Positions 1 to 8,090 of a stretch of 11,084 nt of DNA are shown piece by piece; position 1 is the stretch's first letter, and the number at the start of each line of letters is the position of its first letter. The notes beneath the pieces are model-generated. The model saw nothing but the letters and a program-made list of their open reading frames with translations. It made no database searches and was not told where the DNA came from. Made by a program: the position numbers and the translations under genes. The stretch is from Pleurotus ostreatus/Saccharomyces cerevisiae fusant. Lineage: Eukaryota; Opisthokonta. The stretch spans positions 1 to 11,084 of the forward strand of contig JAMQCK010001179.1 of NCBI GenBank assembly GCA_024196135.1. Reading direction: 5' to 3'.

Positions 1-1629
1 CAGGAGGACGACTTGCGCCAGGCGCTGGACATGGTCATCAGGCGCCTGAGTGAGGTGGTGCGTTGCATGCTCGTATGTGCTGGCGACGGGAAGCTGAGAA
101 GCAGCGCAGTCCGGGCTCCTGGCGCAGACGTTCAAGACGCAGGCGGACCTCGAGGTGCAGCTGAATGTGACGCAGTCGAACCTGAAGATGGTCATCGCGA
201 ACAACGAGATGCTCGAGGAGGCGCTGCGCAACAACGCGGGCGCGGGGCGCGACGTCGGCTGGCGGCGCGCCAAGCCGCAGGAGGGCGACTCGCGCCACGC
301 CTCGCTCGACCAGTCGCAGGCTCCCTCCCGCTCGGCCTCCATCGACGGCGAGGCGTCCCCTCAGCCAGCGCCGTCACAGCCTGCACCCCAGCCCTCCCCC
401 GCCCCCGCACCGAGCTCCGAGAGCAGCTCCGCCGCGTCCTCCCCGTCCATCCCGGCCAAGTCGCCGACGCCCGCGCAGCAGGAGAGCCGCTTCTTCAAGT
501 TCCGCTTCGGGAGCTCGAGCACGAACCTCGCGCGCACGGCGTCGCGGCCGGAGACGCCGAGCACAGCTCCAAGTCCCAATCCCAATGCGCCGCCGGTGCA
601 GCATGCAACGAGTGTCTCGCTACCGGTGGGCACGGAGGCGAATGCGGTGAGGGAGAAAGAGCTGGAGAATATGCTGGCCGAGCTCGAGAGGAGGCGTGCG
701 GAGTGCGAGAAGGAGAGGCGGGCGAGGGAGGAGACGTTGCGGCAGAAGGAGGCGCTTGAGGCAGAGCTGGAGAGCCTCAGTCAGGCTTTGTTTGAAGAGG
801 TGAGCGCCGTGTTCTCGAGTGCTTGGAGGTTACTGATACATGGTGCTGCTAGGCAAACAAAATGGTTGCGTCCGAACGCATAAAAGCAGCGGAAACGCTG
901 GAAGAGCTCCGCGAAGCGATTCAAGAGAAGGAAGCATTGCGCAGTGCATTGCGATTGATTGAGCGCGAAAATAGGTGCGCAAGTCAATGTCCCCTTGTAA
1001 TCGCTTGTTCTAACCTATTGCCTTTCTCCAGACGACTACGCGATCCCGATGGTGCGACATCCGACAGCGATTCTACATCCTTTGACACCGACAAGTCGAC
1101 ACCGCCGACCTCAGAGAACGGAGGCATGCCATCGGAGAAGGGGCGCATACCGTCACCAATAGTATTCCACTCGCGGTCGTCGTCCAATGTTGGGATGAAG
1201 TCCGTGCCGACATCGCCCACATTGCGGGAGAACAGAGCGTCGGTGATATCGATGCTCAGCGCGATACGTGTACCGGTCGATGGGGCGGACGGGGAGCAGG
1301 TGGAGGATTCATCGGCGTCTGTAGAGGCGCCAGCCGCCTCGGCAGAGGGCAGTCACACGCCGACGATTGGCGCCCGTCTGGACGCGGACGCCTCACCAGC
1401 TCTGGGTGCATCAGCTCAGACCACACCGCGGCCCAACGAGGAGGGCATTTCTGAGGCCAAAGCGGCAGTCGACGTGCCCCTACCCGCTTCGCCCGAGCCC
1501 GTAGAGGACGAGCCCACCCTCGAGGAGAAGGCGGCGCGCCGCTCCCTCGAGGTGCTCCGCCAGATAGAACCGGAGACGTCGCCATGGACCGCAGAAGAGT
1601 CGCGATGGGTAGCGATGGCGAGCATGTAA
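1..1629 (+). CDS. SEC2: Sec2-type Rab GEF (GDP/GTP exchange factor), 5'-truncated, four visible exons
   Basis: This is a partial gene entering from the left edge. Exons are 1-72, 128-799, 853-974 and 1032-1629; introns are 55, 53 and 57 nt. The visible protein is 487 residues. Two coiled-coil stretches are seen: about residues 1-53 (QADLEVQLNVTQSNL, NNEMLEEAL) and 200-289. Between them lies a Ser/Pro/Ala-rich linker (about 82-142) and the aromatic-basic patch RFFKFRFG at 145-152. The second coil carries LFEEANKMV at 245-253, read across the 800-852 intron. That motif marks the Sec2p/Rabin8 GEF helix (Pfam Sec2p family) that opens the Sec4/Rab8 nucleotide pocket on post-Golgi secretory vesicles. 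The C-terminal 200 residues are acidic and SP/TP-rich, with no recognised domain. The first donor could be GTGCGT at 58 instead of GTATGT at 73; 73 is preferred because it gives the usual intron length. Family assignment is firm; the N-terminus is unknown. Confidence 0.88.
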
Positions 1630-1655
1630 CGCTCGTCTCGCTCGTCGTCTTGGTG

Positions 1656-1661
1656 AATAAA
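1656..1661 (+). terminator. AATAAA polyadenylation-type hexamer after the Sec2-like gene
   Basis: An exact AATAAA lies 27 nt after the TAA stop of the Sec2-like gene, in AT-richer DNA. Fungal poly(A) signals are loose, so this is a plausible but unproven 3'-end element. Confidence 0.35.
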
Positions 1662-2591
1662 ACCCTCTCCCTCTTCGTGTCCATATCTCGCCTCACTTAT
1701 ACCATATACCGCCCTGCATATACGTTTCGGTCGGCTGCGCCACCAGTTGCTTCCTTTGACTTTCCGGACGTCTTTCTTCTGGTTTTCTCCCCTCTCGTTC
1801 ATCTGCATAACCTACGCATCGATGCATTGCATGCACTTGTATTATTAGTCCATAACTACATACGACGTACGATGGAAGGATAATCATATTGTTTGACGGT
1901 TGCCGCTACTCATATGTGAGAACCGTAGGTGAGAGAGTTCGCCCGCTGCTCTGGCGGTGGGCGGCTATTTGGTAGTGTTGACGATCAATCTAGTTTTGCT
2001 CCCGGCTCATTCCCCTTTTGGAAGGCTTTCAATGTTCCTTCTGTTCCTCTGCCAGGCCGCTACTCATTACGTTGTCCCGTCGTTTCCTTCCTCTGGTCAG
2101 TACTGGGAGCTACTTGTCTCAAGATTGAGGTATCTCTGACCCTTAGAAGCTGGCCACGAGCGCTCGTAAAACCTGCGACATCTCCAGGACACAGGTGGGA
2201 GCCACATAACGACTGGACCCCAAGCATCATGATAGGCGGCTGTCACGATACAAGGCCATGAATTTTCTGCTACTGATACAATACGAGTCTCAATTGACAC
2301 TCTGTCTCATGACCTGGACCCTCCTACAAGGAGCCGCAGAGGATGACTGGCGCGCACTCCACTCCCCTCAGATGTTGCCGCTGCTGCTCTGCCAACTACC
2401 TATGATGCAAGCTCTGCTACGCTGCGCACCCCCTTGACATGGAGCTCTGAATATACGACATGGCGGACTGGTATACAGTCCTCGTACACTCTCGCGCCTC
2501 AAGCATGAGTGGGCCCGCATCTACCGCGGTCATACCGCCGTTCCGCCCACCTCTCTCGGTTGTATGGACTTTCTGTCGTCCCATGTCTGCG

Positions 2592-2598
2592 TATATAA
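2592..2598 (+). promoter_or_regulatory. TATA box (TATATAA) of the small secreted protein gene
   Basis: TATATAA lies 94 nt upstream of the ATG at 2692. It is followed by a long CT-rich tract (about 2615-2690) that runs nearly to the start codon. A TATA box plus CT block is the usual look of strongly expressed fungal genes, which suits a secreted protein. Confidence 0.7.
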
Positions 2599-2691
2599 GA
2601 TTGTAGGGAAGTCGCTCTTCTCCTCATCTCGCCTCTCGTCTTTCCTTTCCTCCTTTACGGCTATCCCCCCCTTCTTTCGTTCTTTTCAGCC

Positions 2692-3150
2692 ATGCAGCTT
2701 TCCTTCGTTGCCGCCTTCGCCCTTCTTGCTGCTGGCGTCTCTGCCGCGCCTGCCCCCGTTGCTGAAATTCGCGCTGCTCAGATCAAGTGCCCCATCGTCG
2801 TGAGTAATAGTCTGCCCGTTGTCTTGACGCATTGACTGATCCCCTTCTAGGAATGTTTGGCCGCCCTCGCGCCAACTGTCGCTATTTGCGGTGTTGCGGC
2901 TGCTCAAGGCGGTGCCGGTAAGTGCTCGCTCATCGTCAAGAGTGATCCCGAAGCTAATGGTACTTTAAGATGTCCCTAACGACGTGGTATGCCTCGCATC
3001 CGCTGCGAACTCGGCCGTCAACTTCGTATGTTTGCCTCCGAGCGTCGACTCACCCGATCGCTAACCACCGGACAGCCCGACAGCTGCAACCAGTGCGCGG
3101 ATGAGCTTGGCGTGGACATCCCCGACATCCCGGGCATCCCCAAGGCCTAA
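2692..3150 (+). CDS. Small secreted six-cysteine protein, possible fungal calcium-binding (CBP1-like) family
   Basis: Four exons: 2692-2799, 2851-2917, 2970-3025 and 3076-3150; introns of 51, 52 and 50 nt in phases 0, 1 and 0. The product has 101 residues. Residues 1-18 form a signal peptide (MQLSFVAAFALLAAGVSA) with likely cleavage at VSA/AP. The mature part has six cysteines at 33, 38, 49, 66, 81 and 84, enough for three disulfides, and Ala-rich helical segments (CLAALAPTVAICGVAAAQ; VCLASAANSAVNF). It ends in a DIPDIPGIP tail. Short Ala-rich six-Cys secreted proteins like this are common in Agaricomycetes and are often assigned to the fungal calcium-binding protein family named after Histoplasma CBP1. 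I recall that resemblance but cannot test it here. A hydrophobin is excluded by the cysteine pattern. Gene structure is strong; function is tentative. Confidence 0.85.
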
Positions 3151-3291
3151 GTCATGTCAGGACCACGAGAAATGGGGCCTACGATGATATTCAGCAGAGA
3201 ACCTTAACGACGTCGATCCTTGTACAGTCTCACGCCGCTGGGCGGTAAATTGCTCCTAAATTATCCTATTTATTGACTAAATTTGCCGTTT

Positions 3292-3453
3292 ATGAGTCTT
3301 ACGGTCCTGTCTGATAGCACTCGCGAAAGAGTACGTATCCTCGATGCTTATGGTCCCTCACGCGTAAGTATCGCGAGAGACTTCAGTTCTGTACGAAGCT
3401 GCTGCACCTGCGCACTACATCTCAGCCTGAATGTCCAGGTGAGCGTAGGCTGA
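3292..3453 (+). other. Short frame with a transposase-type helix-turn-helix signature (possible relic)
   Basis: A 53-residue ATG-to-stop frame. Residues 6-30 read LSDSTRERVRILDAYG then PSRVSIARD. This fits the spacing L-S-x3-R-x-R-[IV]...L-x3-G-x-S-x3-I-A seen at the start of Tc1/mariner-type transposase N-terminal domains. No catalytic DDE/DDD region, terminal inverted repeat or target duplication is visible nearby. It may be an eroded fragment or a coincidence. No promoter or intron argues for a working gene. Confidence 0.2.
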
Positions 3454-3704
3454 ATGCAAGGTCTACCACACTGTCACGGACAAGTAGTCGATCTGGCTAC
3501 TTCGTTCTGCAATTTGTGCACACGACGAACATCAGCGACAACGAAGATTCATTAGTACAGCACGGTCATACAGTACACAATGAGTACAACGGTATCAGTG
3601 CACTAAGTCGCCGCCGAGAAAAATCATCATCAAAGTCCTTTGTCACTGCTATGCACGCGCGACTTATTGCGGCGCTCGTACTACGAGCCACCAATCGCGC
3701 GAAA

Positions 3705-3722
3705 CACCACCACCACCACCAC
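3705..3722 (+). repeat. (CAC)6 trinucleotide microsatellite
   Basis: Six perfect CAC units in non-coding DNA, followed by the degenerate units TAC and TAT. A simple-sequence repeat with no coding role seen. Confidence 0.9.
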
Positions 3723-4031
3723 TACTATGCACGCACGGTGACGGTACTGAGAACGCACGGATACCATAACGAATGTCCGATCGGGTGAGACCAGGGAAGC
3801 ACATGGACGGGGATGGTCGACGACACGAAGCCGCGCAAGCGGTTCGAGATAGTCAACCACAACACCCGCCACGCGGGTCAAAGATCCCACCCGGCAAAGT
3901 ATGAACATCGCCAAGCACACGAGAAGAGCCAGCATACGAGAACGAGGGAATGCATGGGGGGCATAGGATGGATGATAAATAGACTATCCAAGCGAAGGAG
4001 AGCGCATGGGGTGCGTGAGTGGATCGTGAGC

Positions 4032-4050
4032 GAAGAAAGAAAGAAAGAGA
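4032..4050 (+). repeat. GAAA-type purine microsatellite
   Basis: A run of GAAA/GAA/GA units on the plus strand, about 165 nt beyond the stop codon of the minus-strand gene that ends at 4215. Simple purine tract, possibly in that gene's 3' region. Confidence 0.8.
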
Positions 4051-4214
4051 TTTGTTTGCGCCGGCACCGCGCGCGTCTGCAGACCGATTTGCTGCTGACA
4101 CCGTCGATGCCGGCCACCACAGTATCACATCCTCCTCCTCTGGGTAAGCAGGCGACCGTGCGCATTTTCCTCCTCATTCAGGAGAGCACGGTCGGTGCAT
4201 CGCATACCCACCAC

Positions 4215-5685
4215 TTAGCATCGCACGCCCAGCACGTTCTCCATCAGCTCGCGCCGCATCTCCTCCCGCCTCCGCTCGCCCTTCGCGTACTCCTGCGCCA
4301 GACTCGCCTGCGGCCGGGCCTTCGTCAGCACCCGCGGCGAGCGCGCCTCCAGCGGCGTCCGCGGTGTGCGCTCCGCCAAGGCCGACTGCGGCAGGCGCTG
4401 CTCCGGAACGTGGCACTCCGTGAGCGGCGTCTGCGGCGGCAGCCGCTTTGGCGCCCGCGCGAGCTTACGCGCGCGGGGCGGCGCGTCAGGCGAGTGGCCC
4501 TCGTCGCCGGAGAAGGCGTTCTGGTACGGGCGCTTGACACCCTTGCTCGAGCGCTTGCGTAGGACGCGCGCGTTCTCGCCACGCTCGCGCTCACCGTCCA
4601 TAGACTCGATGTCCTCCACGACGGGGAACTCCCAAGAGAAGAGCGACTCCTCGAGGGGCGGGAGGAGCGCGTCGCCTAGGGGCGGGGACAGCGAGGAGAC
4701 CGCAGGGGGATGAACCGCGGGCGGCGACCTGACTTCCATGCGCGCACCGTTGGGGCGACGGAGGACCGCGCTCTCACTCTCGACGCGGGCGTGACCGAAT
4801 GCGCGGGGTCCACCGACTGCACGAGGTGCGAGGCGCTTGACGCCGCGTTCATCCACGGCCGAGCCGACGCGGCGATGGCGAGAGTCCGGACCCGAGGTTC
4901 TGTACCCGTCCTCCTGGTTGGCAAAAAGCACCTCCGGGGACGGCAGCGCAGGAGTCTCGGGGCTCATCTGCCACTCCGGCACGCGCCTGCTCGAGCTGAG
5001 GTAGCGCCGGTCCGGAGCGGACGGCGAGCGCATGTGCCCGTACTGACCCGTGTACGAGTCCTCGAGCCTGCGCTCGAGCCTGTGCCCGAAGATGACCTCG
5101 GGGGGCGGGAGGTCTGGAGTCTCGGGGCTGTCCTGCCATGCGGGAGCGCGCCGATCGCGGGCGTGGTGGCCGCCAGCGATATGTGGCAGGGGAAGATCCT
5201 GAAAGACGATGAGCAGGTGCGCGATGATACGTAAGAATGACACGCACCTTAGGGGACGGGGTCTTCTCCCATGCCGACATTCTCCTCGTTCGGCTAGCAC
5301 GTTTGATCGTGCGGACGCGCTGAAGCGGCGATCCTGGCTCATCCTCCATCGCAGACGCGCCGCCGTCCTCTTCCTTCACAGCTGCAGCCACGCGCCTCGA
5401 CCCATCGAGGCCGAAAAACTCGTTCGCGAGCACGTTGCTGGGCGCGCGGTTGCACCCGAGCTCGGACAGATGCTGCTCGAGCGCCATGTCCGCGTCTTCC
5501 CTTTCCACCTCTTCCGCCATCGTCCACTCCTGCTCCACCTGCTGGCGCCAGCGCTCAATGTCGATCGTGTACTGGGGCTCCGAGTCGACCATGCAACGCT
5601 CCTCCTCCTCCTCCATGACTTCGGGCCGAACGGGTACGGCCTGCTCGGCGGCGAGGCGACGGGGCTGACGACCACGGGGTGCCAT
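4215..5685 (-). CDS. Unrecognised basic, disordered repeat protein (473 aa), candidate nuclear CDK substrate
   Basis: Two minus-strand exons: 5685-5248 (146 codons) and 5198-4215 (327 codons plus TAA). They are joined by a 49-nt intron with GTGCGT donor and TTTCAG acceptor, phase 0. I do not recognise the family. Residues 25-29 are a glutamate run. Residues 39-76 form a Trp-containing acidic helix (RWRQQVEQEW). Three copies of RRxxxWxx[ST]PxxxxLPxP are centred on W139, W167 and W222. The first spans the splice junction, which independently supports the intron. A bipartite nuclear-localisation-like cluster lies near 358-369 (RKRSSKGVKR). The C-terminal 28 residues form a charged amphipathic helix. 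Many SP/TP sites suggest proline-directed phosphorylation, which is an inference. It is convergent with the secreted-protein gene and divergent from the gene at 6391. The ATG at 5685 follows TCGAG, an acceptable context. Confidence 0.8.
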
Positions 5686-6390
5686 CTCGACGATTGCGTC
5701 GGCTCAGGGGGAGTTCGGCAAGCAGGTGAGGGTGGGGAACAACGATGAAAGAGGGGGGCGGACTGCGCGTCCTATAGGGTGTTCGAGAACAAAGAACGAC
5801 AAGGCGGCGCTGCTGTTGCCTGTCCCGCAAGATGGCCGTGGGTGGCCGGTGGCTTGTATTGACCCGCAATAGCAGATTCGCGGGTTGGGAGCCGGATTGC
5901 AAGAGGTGTTGGTCAGGACAGCAACGCCGCCTCTCAATCGGAAGCGGAAGTCGAGAACAAGGATGATGGACGGATCGGGACAGCCGCAGCCTGACGTACA
6001 ACCCTTTCAAGCTCCGCACCGGCGATTGCCGCTCAGCGTCGCCATCCGGCTGTTGCCATGCTATCTTGTCTCCATTCCTCACGATGTTCAACTGGCAATT
6101 CCACGACGAGCGAACAGGGGTCTTGAGAGCTACCAGCAGTGCGAATGATAAAGGCACCTTGTCGATGCTGCGGACAGAGGTCTGCTCGTATATGGTCTGC
6201 GTAAAGGAAAGTGTCTGACTGCTTTGTTTCGAGTGGCAGAGATGGCCGTCGTCGAGCTTGTTCGTCCACTTCTCCTTCTTCTGAGCCATCGAGAACACCC
6301 TGGAGCTGATAGCGCTGTATGAGGCATGACCGACCCCTCTGCGCACGCTCGATCTAACTTGCAGATCCGTCGAGACATACACGTATCACC
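5686..6390. promoter_or_regulatory. Shared upstream region of two divergent genes
   Basis: A 705-nt head-to-head interval between the ATG at 5685 (minus) and the ATG at 6391 (plus). It must contain both promoters and both 5' UTRs. I see no TATA box close to either start. The minus-strand open frame covering 5555-6382 is judged non-coding because it lacks motifs, has an uneven composition and overlaps a better-supported exon in another frame. Confidence 0.55.
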
Positions 6391-7524
6391 ATGCCTTCGT
6401 AAGCTATTTACTCTCTTTCGAGGGTTTCTTGCCTGATCATCTGACATCTAGCAACTCCCATCTCTCGTCTTTACATAAGCGCCGATCCGCGCCCAATCTC
6501 AGAGGTGGCACAGACGGGCAGCACGTAGGATGTCCATTCCATCAAGGCGCATCTGACAAAGAGTCTTCTGTCAATCCGGTGCCTTCCCCTTCCACTCTTC
6601 GCAGAACCTCGTCAGCTCTCGGACTCCGCCGAGTCTTCGTCGAAATAGATGGCAGGGTACGTCCTTGCGCAGCTCACATACATGTACTTTCTTATCAATT
6701 CTCAGGCCAAACTCATCGAGGCACCTGAACCATCACGAACGGGGGACGCCCGCTATGCCTTTCAGCTCGCTCACACGGGGCTTTCAAAGCAACCGGACGA
6801 GCTCACGTCTGTCCGCTCGACGCGTGAAGTCTCTGACTGGCTAGAGGCCCTGCCCCTTACAAGCGAATTTTCCCCTGTCCCGCGAAGCGGGCCCGACTCT
6901 CTCAATGTCCCTGGCGAACCTCTCGACGTCCTTCCTCATGCAATTCCAAGCGGGAAGCCAGCCCATACTCATGACGTCTCCTTCGCCGAACGTCTCTCTT
7001 CGAAATATCCTCACGGTCCCGCATTCTCAGCCAACGCACCTCGCCGTACCTTTCCCGCAGCTTTCTTCCCTCCGAAACCGTCTGCGCCCGTTCCTGCCCT
7101 CCTGCCCGCCTTCGAGTGGTCGCAGTCCGTGCCCCCTGTCCCAGCCGAGTGGGATAGCGACAACGATAGGGTGAAGGTCGCAGGTGGCACGAACGACGCC
7201 GCGGGCATGGACTGCGACGAGCCTTATGAGGTCTCCGAGCACGACTCCGACACCGAAAGCGCTTTTGAGCTGCGTGCGCTCAATGCCGAGATCGACTATC
7301 TGAAGCAGCTGGTGTCGGATGAGATTATGGACCGGGCGGGCGTGGCGAGCGAGCGGCATTCTATTATCAACGACGTGTTTGAGCCGAGCAAGTCGGATGA
7401 TGAAAAGCGGTCGAACGATGTCAATGACGAAGGCGACCATGACATACCAGAGCGTCACGACACTCCTCTTCTCACCGAGTCCGATGATTCTGAGCTCGAT
7501 CAAGTCAACGATGCTTTGGCGTGA
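6391..7524 (+). CDS. Unrecognised acidic, disordered protein (343 aa) with an 8-nt first exon
   Basis: Three exons: 6391-6398 (8 nt, ATG plus five bases), 6452-6656 and 6706-7524; introns of 53 and 49 nt (GTAAGC...TAG and GTACGT...CAG). The frame of exon 2 contains no Met, so translation needs the tiny upstream exon. Its ATG has a good ATCACCATG context. The N-terminus is basic and Ser-rich (LHKRRSAPNLR, residues 10-20; LRRTSSALGLRR in the second half of exon 2), resembling basophilic-kinase sites. The middle is Pro-rich. A short coiled coil lies at about 258-280 (FELRALNAEIDYLKQLV), and the last 45 residues are strongly acidic with Ser/Asp/Glu. No catalytic domain is seen and the family is unknown. 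It is divergent from the repeat protein on the other strand. If splicing of intron 2 failed, an in-frame ATG at 6649 could start a shorter form. Confidence 0.75.
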
Positions 7525-7908
7525 CGACGGCAGAATATGTGGAGGCGTCCTGTAGGTCTGAGCATGCACGCTCCCTTTGGACAATTTTCGTTCCCTTGTA
7601 CTATCGATCTACCCTATGTACCGCTGCGATTCCGATATCATACACGTGTCCCGCTCATGACAGAAAACCCTACCCGCTTTTGCCGATATAACTCTACCCG
7701 CAGCATCTCTGCACCCTCGACGTTTGGGCTTTCTGCTTCGTTCACGCGTCCAACGAGCATACGGTACACGCCGCTCACTGTCGCGCAGACTCCGCAGCTG
7801 AATTGGGGTCGAGGGCACGGGCCCAGTGACACCTCATTCACAATGCAAGTGCGTGGGAATCGGTAGCTCTCTGGTCCAGCCCCGTATGGTAGTATGGGGG
7901 CAGGCGAA

Positions 7909-7920
7909 GCCACGCGTGGC
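7909..7920. promoter_or_regulatory. 12-bp palindrome with MCB core (ACGCGT)
   Basis: GCCACGCGTGGC is a perfect 12-bp palindrome centred on ACGCGT, the MluI cell-cycle box bound by MBF (Mbp1/Swi6-type) factors in yeasts. A half-like GCCACGCGA follows at 7930-7938. It lies about 27 bp upstream of a TATA-like element and 171 bp upstream of the KEN-box gene start. The site is certain; MBF binding in this organism is an inference. Confidence 0.45.
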
Positions 7921-7946
7921 TGCACCGAGGCCACGCGACATCGGCA

Positions 7947-7954
7947 CATAAATA
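7947..7954 (+). promoter_or_regulatory. TATA-like element (CATAAATA) of the KEN-box gene
   Basis: CATAAATA lies 137 nt upstream of the ATG at 8091 and just before a CT-rich leader, the same layout as the TATA box of the secreted-protein gene. It is the best core-promoter candidate in the interval. Confidence 0.45.
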
Positions 7955-8090
7955 CCGATGTGGCGTTCCCCCGCTGTTCTCTCCAACCGCCACCTCGACC
8001 TTCGCCTCTCCCTTCCCCACCGCCCCCCGCGCGCGCCTTCATCCCCGCCGTCCATTAGACCCTTCCCCTACCTTCGCCACCGCGTCCACC

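Larger units (their letters stand above)
1630..2691. other. Intergenic region between the Sec2-like gene and the secreted-protein gene
   Basis: About 1.06 kb. The left part is presumably the 3' UTR of the Sec2-like gene. The right end is the promoter and CT-rich leader of the small secreted protein gene. The short open frames inside it (for example 1929-2261 plus) have no codon pattern, introns or motif that suggest a protein. Nothing else is recognised. Confidence 0.6.
3151..4214. other. Convergent intergenic region with low-complexity tracts
   Basis: About 1.06 kb between the 3' ends of the secreted-protein gene (plus) and the repeat-protein gene (minus). It holds a short helix-turn-helix-like frame at 3292-3453, a (CAC)6 run at 3705-3722 and a GAAA run at 4032-4050. 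The plus-strand open frame beginning at 3813 runs antisense into the gene at 4215-5685 and looks like a shadow of it. Confidence 0.6.
7525..8090 (+). other. Intergenic: 3' UTR of the acidic-protein gene and promoter of the KEN-box gene
   Basis: A 566-nt tandem interval. It contains ACGCGT at 7744-7749, an ACACGTGT palindrome near 7642-7649, the GCCACGCGTGGC palindrome at 7909-7920, a TATA-like CATAAATA at 7947-7954 and a long C/T-rich leader that ends in the CCACC before the next ATG. The open frame 7537-7866 shows no protein features and is rejected. Confidence 0.6.

Noticed and set aside
13..759. 248-residue plus-strand frame starting at 13
   Set aside because: Only its first 60 nt are the real Sec2 exon; after the 73-127 intron the true frame changes and this becomes a shadow.
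1256..1696. Minus-strand open frame opposite the Sec2 tail
   Set aside because: Antisense shadow of a well-supported exon; no motif.
2987..2992. Alternative donor GTATGC in exon 3 of the secreted-protein gene
   Set aside because: Using it would delete a cysteine-bearing helix (VCLASAANSAVNF); the GTATGT at 3026 is stronger and keeps the frame.
2692..3150. Hydrophobin identity for the small secreted protein
   Set aside because: Hydrophobins have eight cysteines including two CC pairs; here there are six and no CC pair.
3839..3852. GGTTCGAGAT, resembling a tRNA T-loop
   Set aside because: No acceptor stem, D-arm or anticodon arm can be folded around it on either strand.
3813..4562. 249-residue open frame on the plus strand
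   Set aside because: It runs antisense into the exon at 4215-5198, is dominated by Arg/Leu/His from GC-rich antisense sequence, and has no motif.
5555..6382. 275-residue open frame on the minus strand
   Set aside because: It overlaps exon 1 of the repeat-protein gene in another frame, has no motif, and its composition looks like read-through of promoter DNA.
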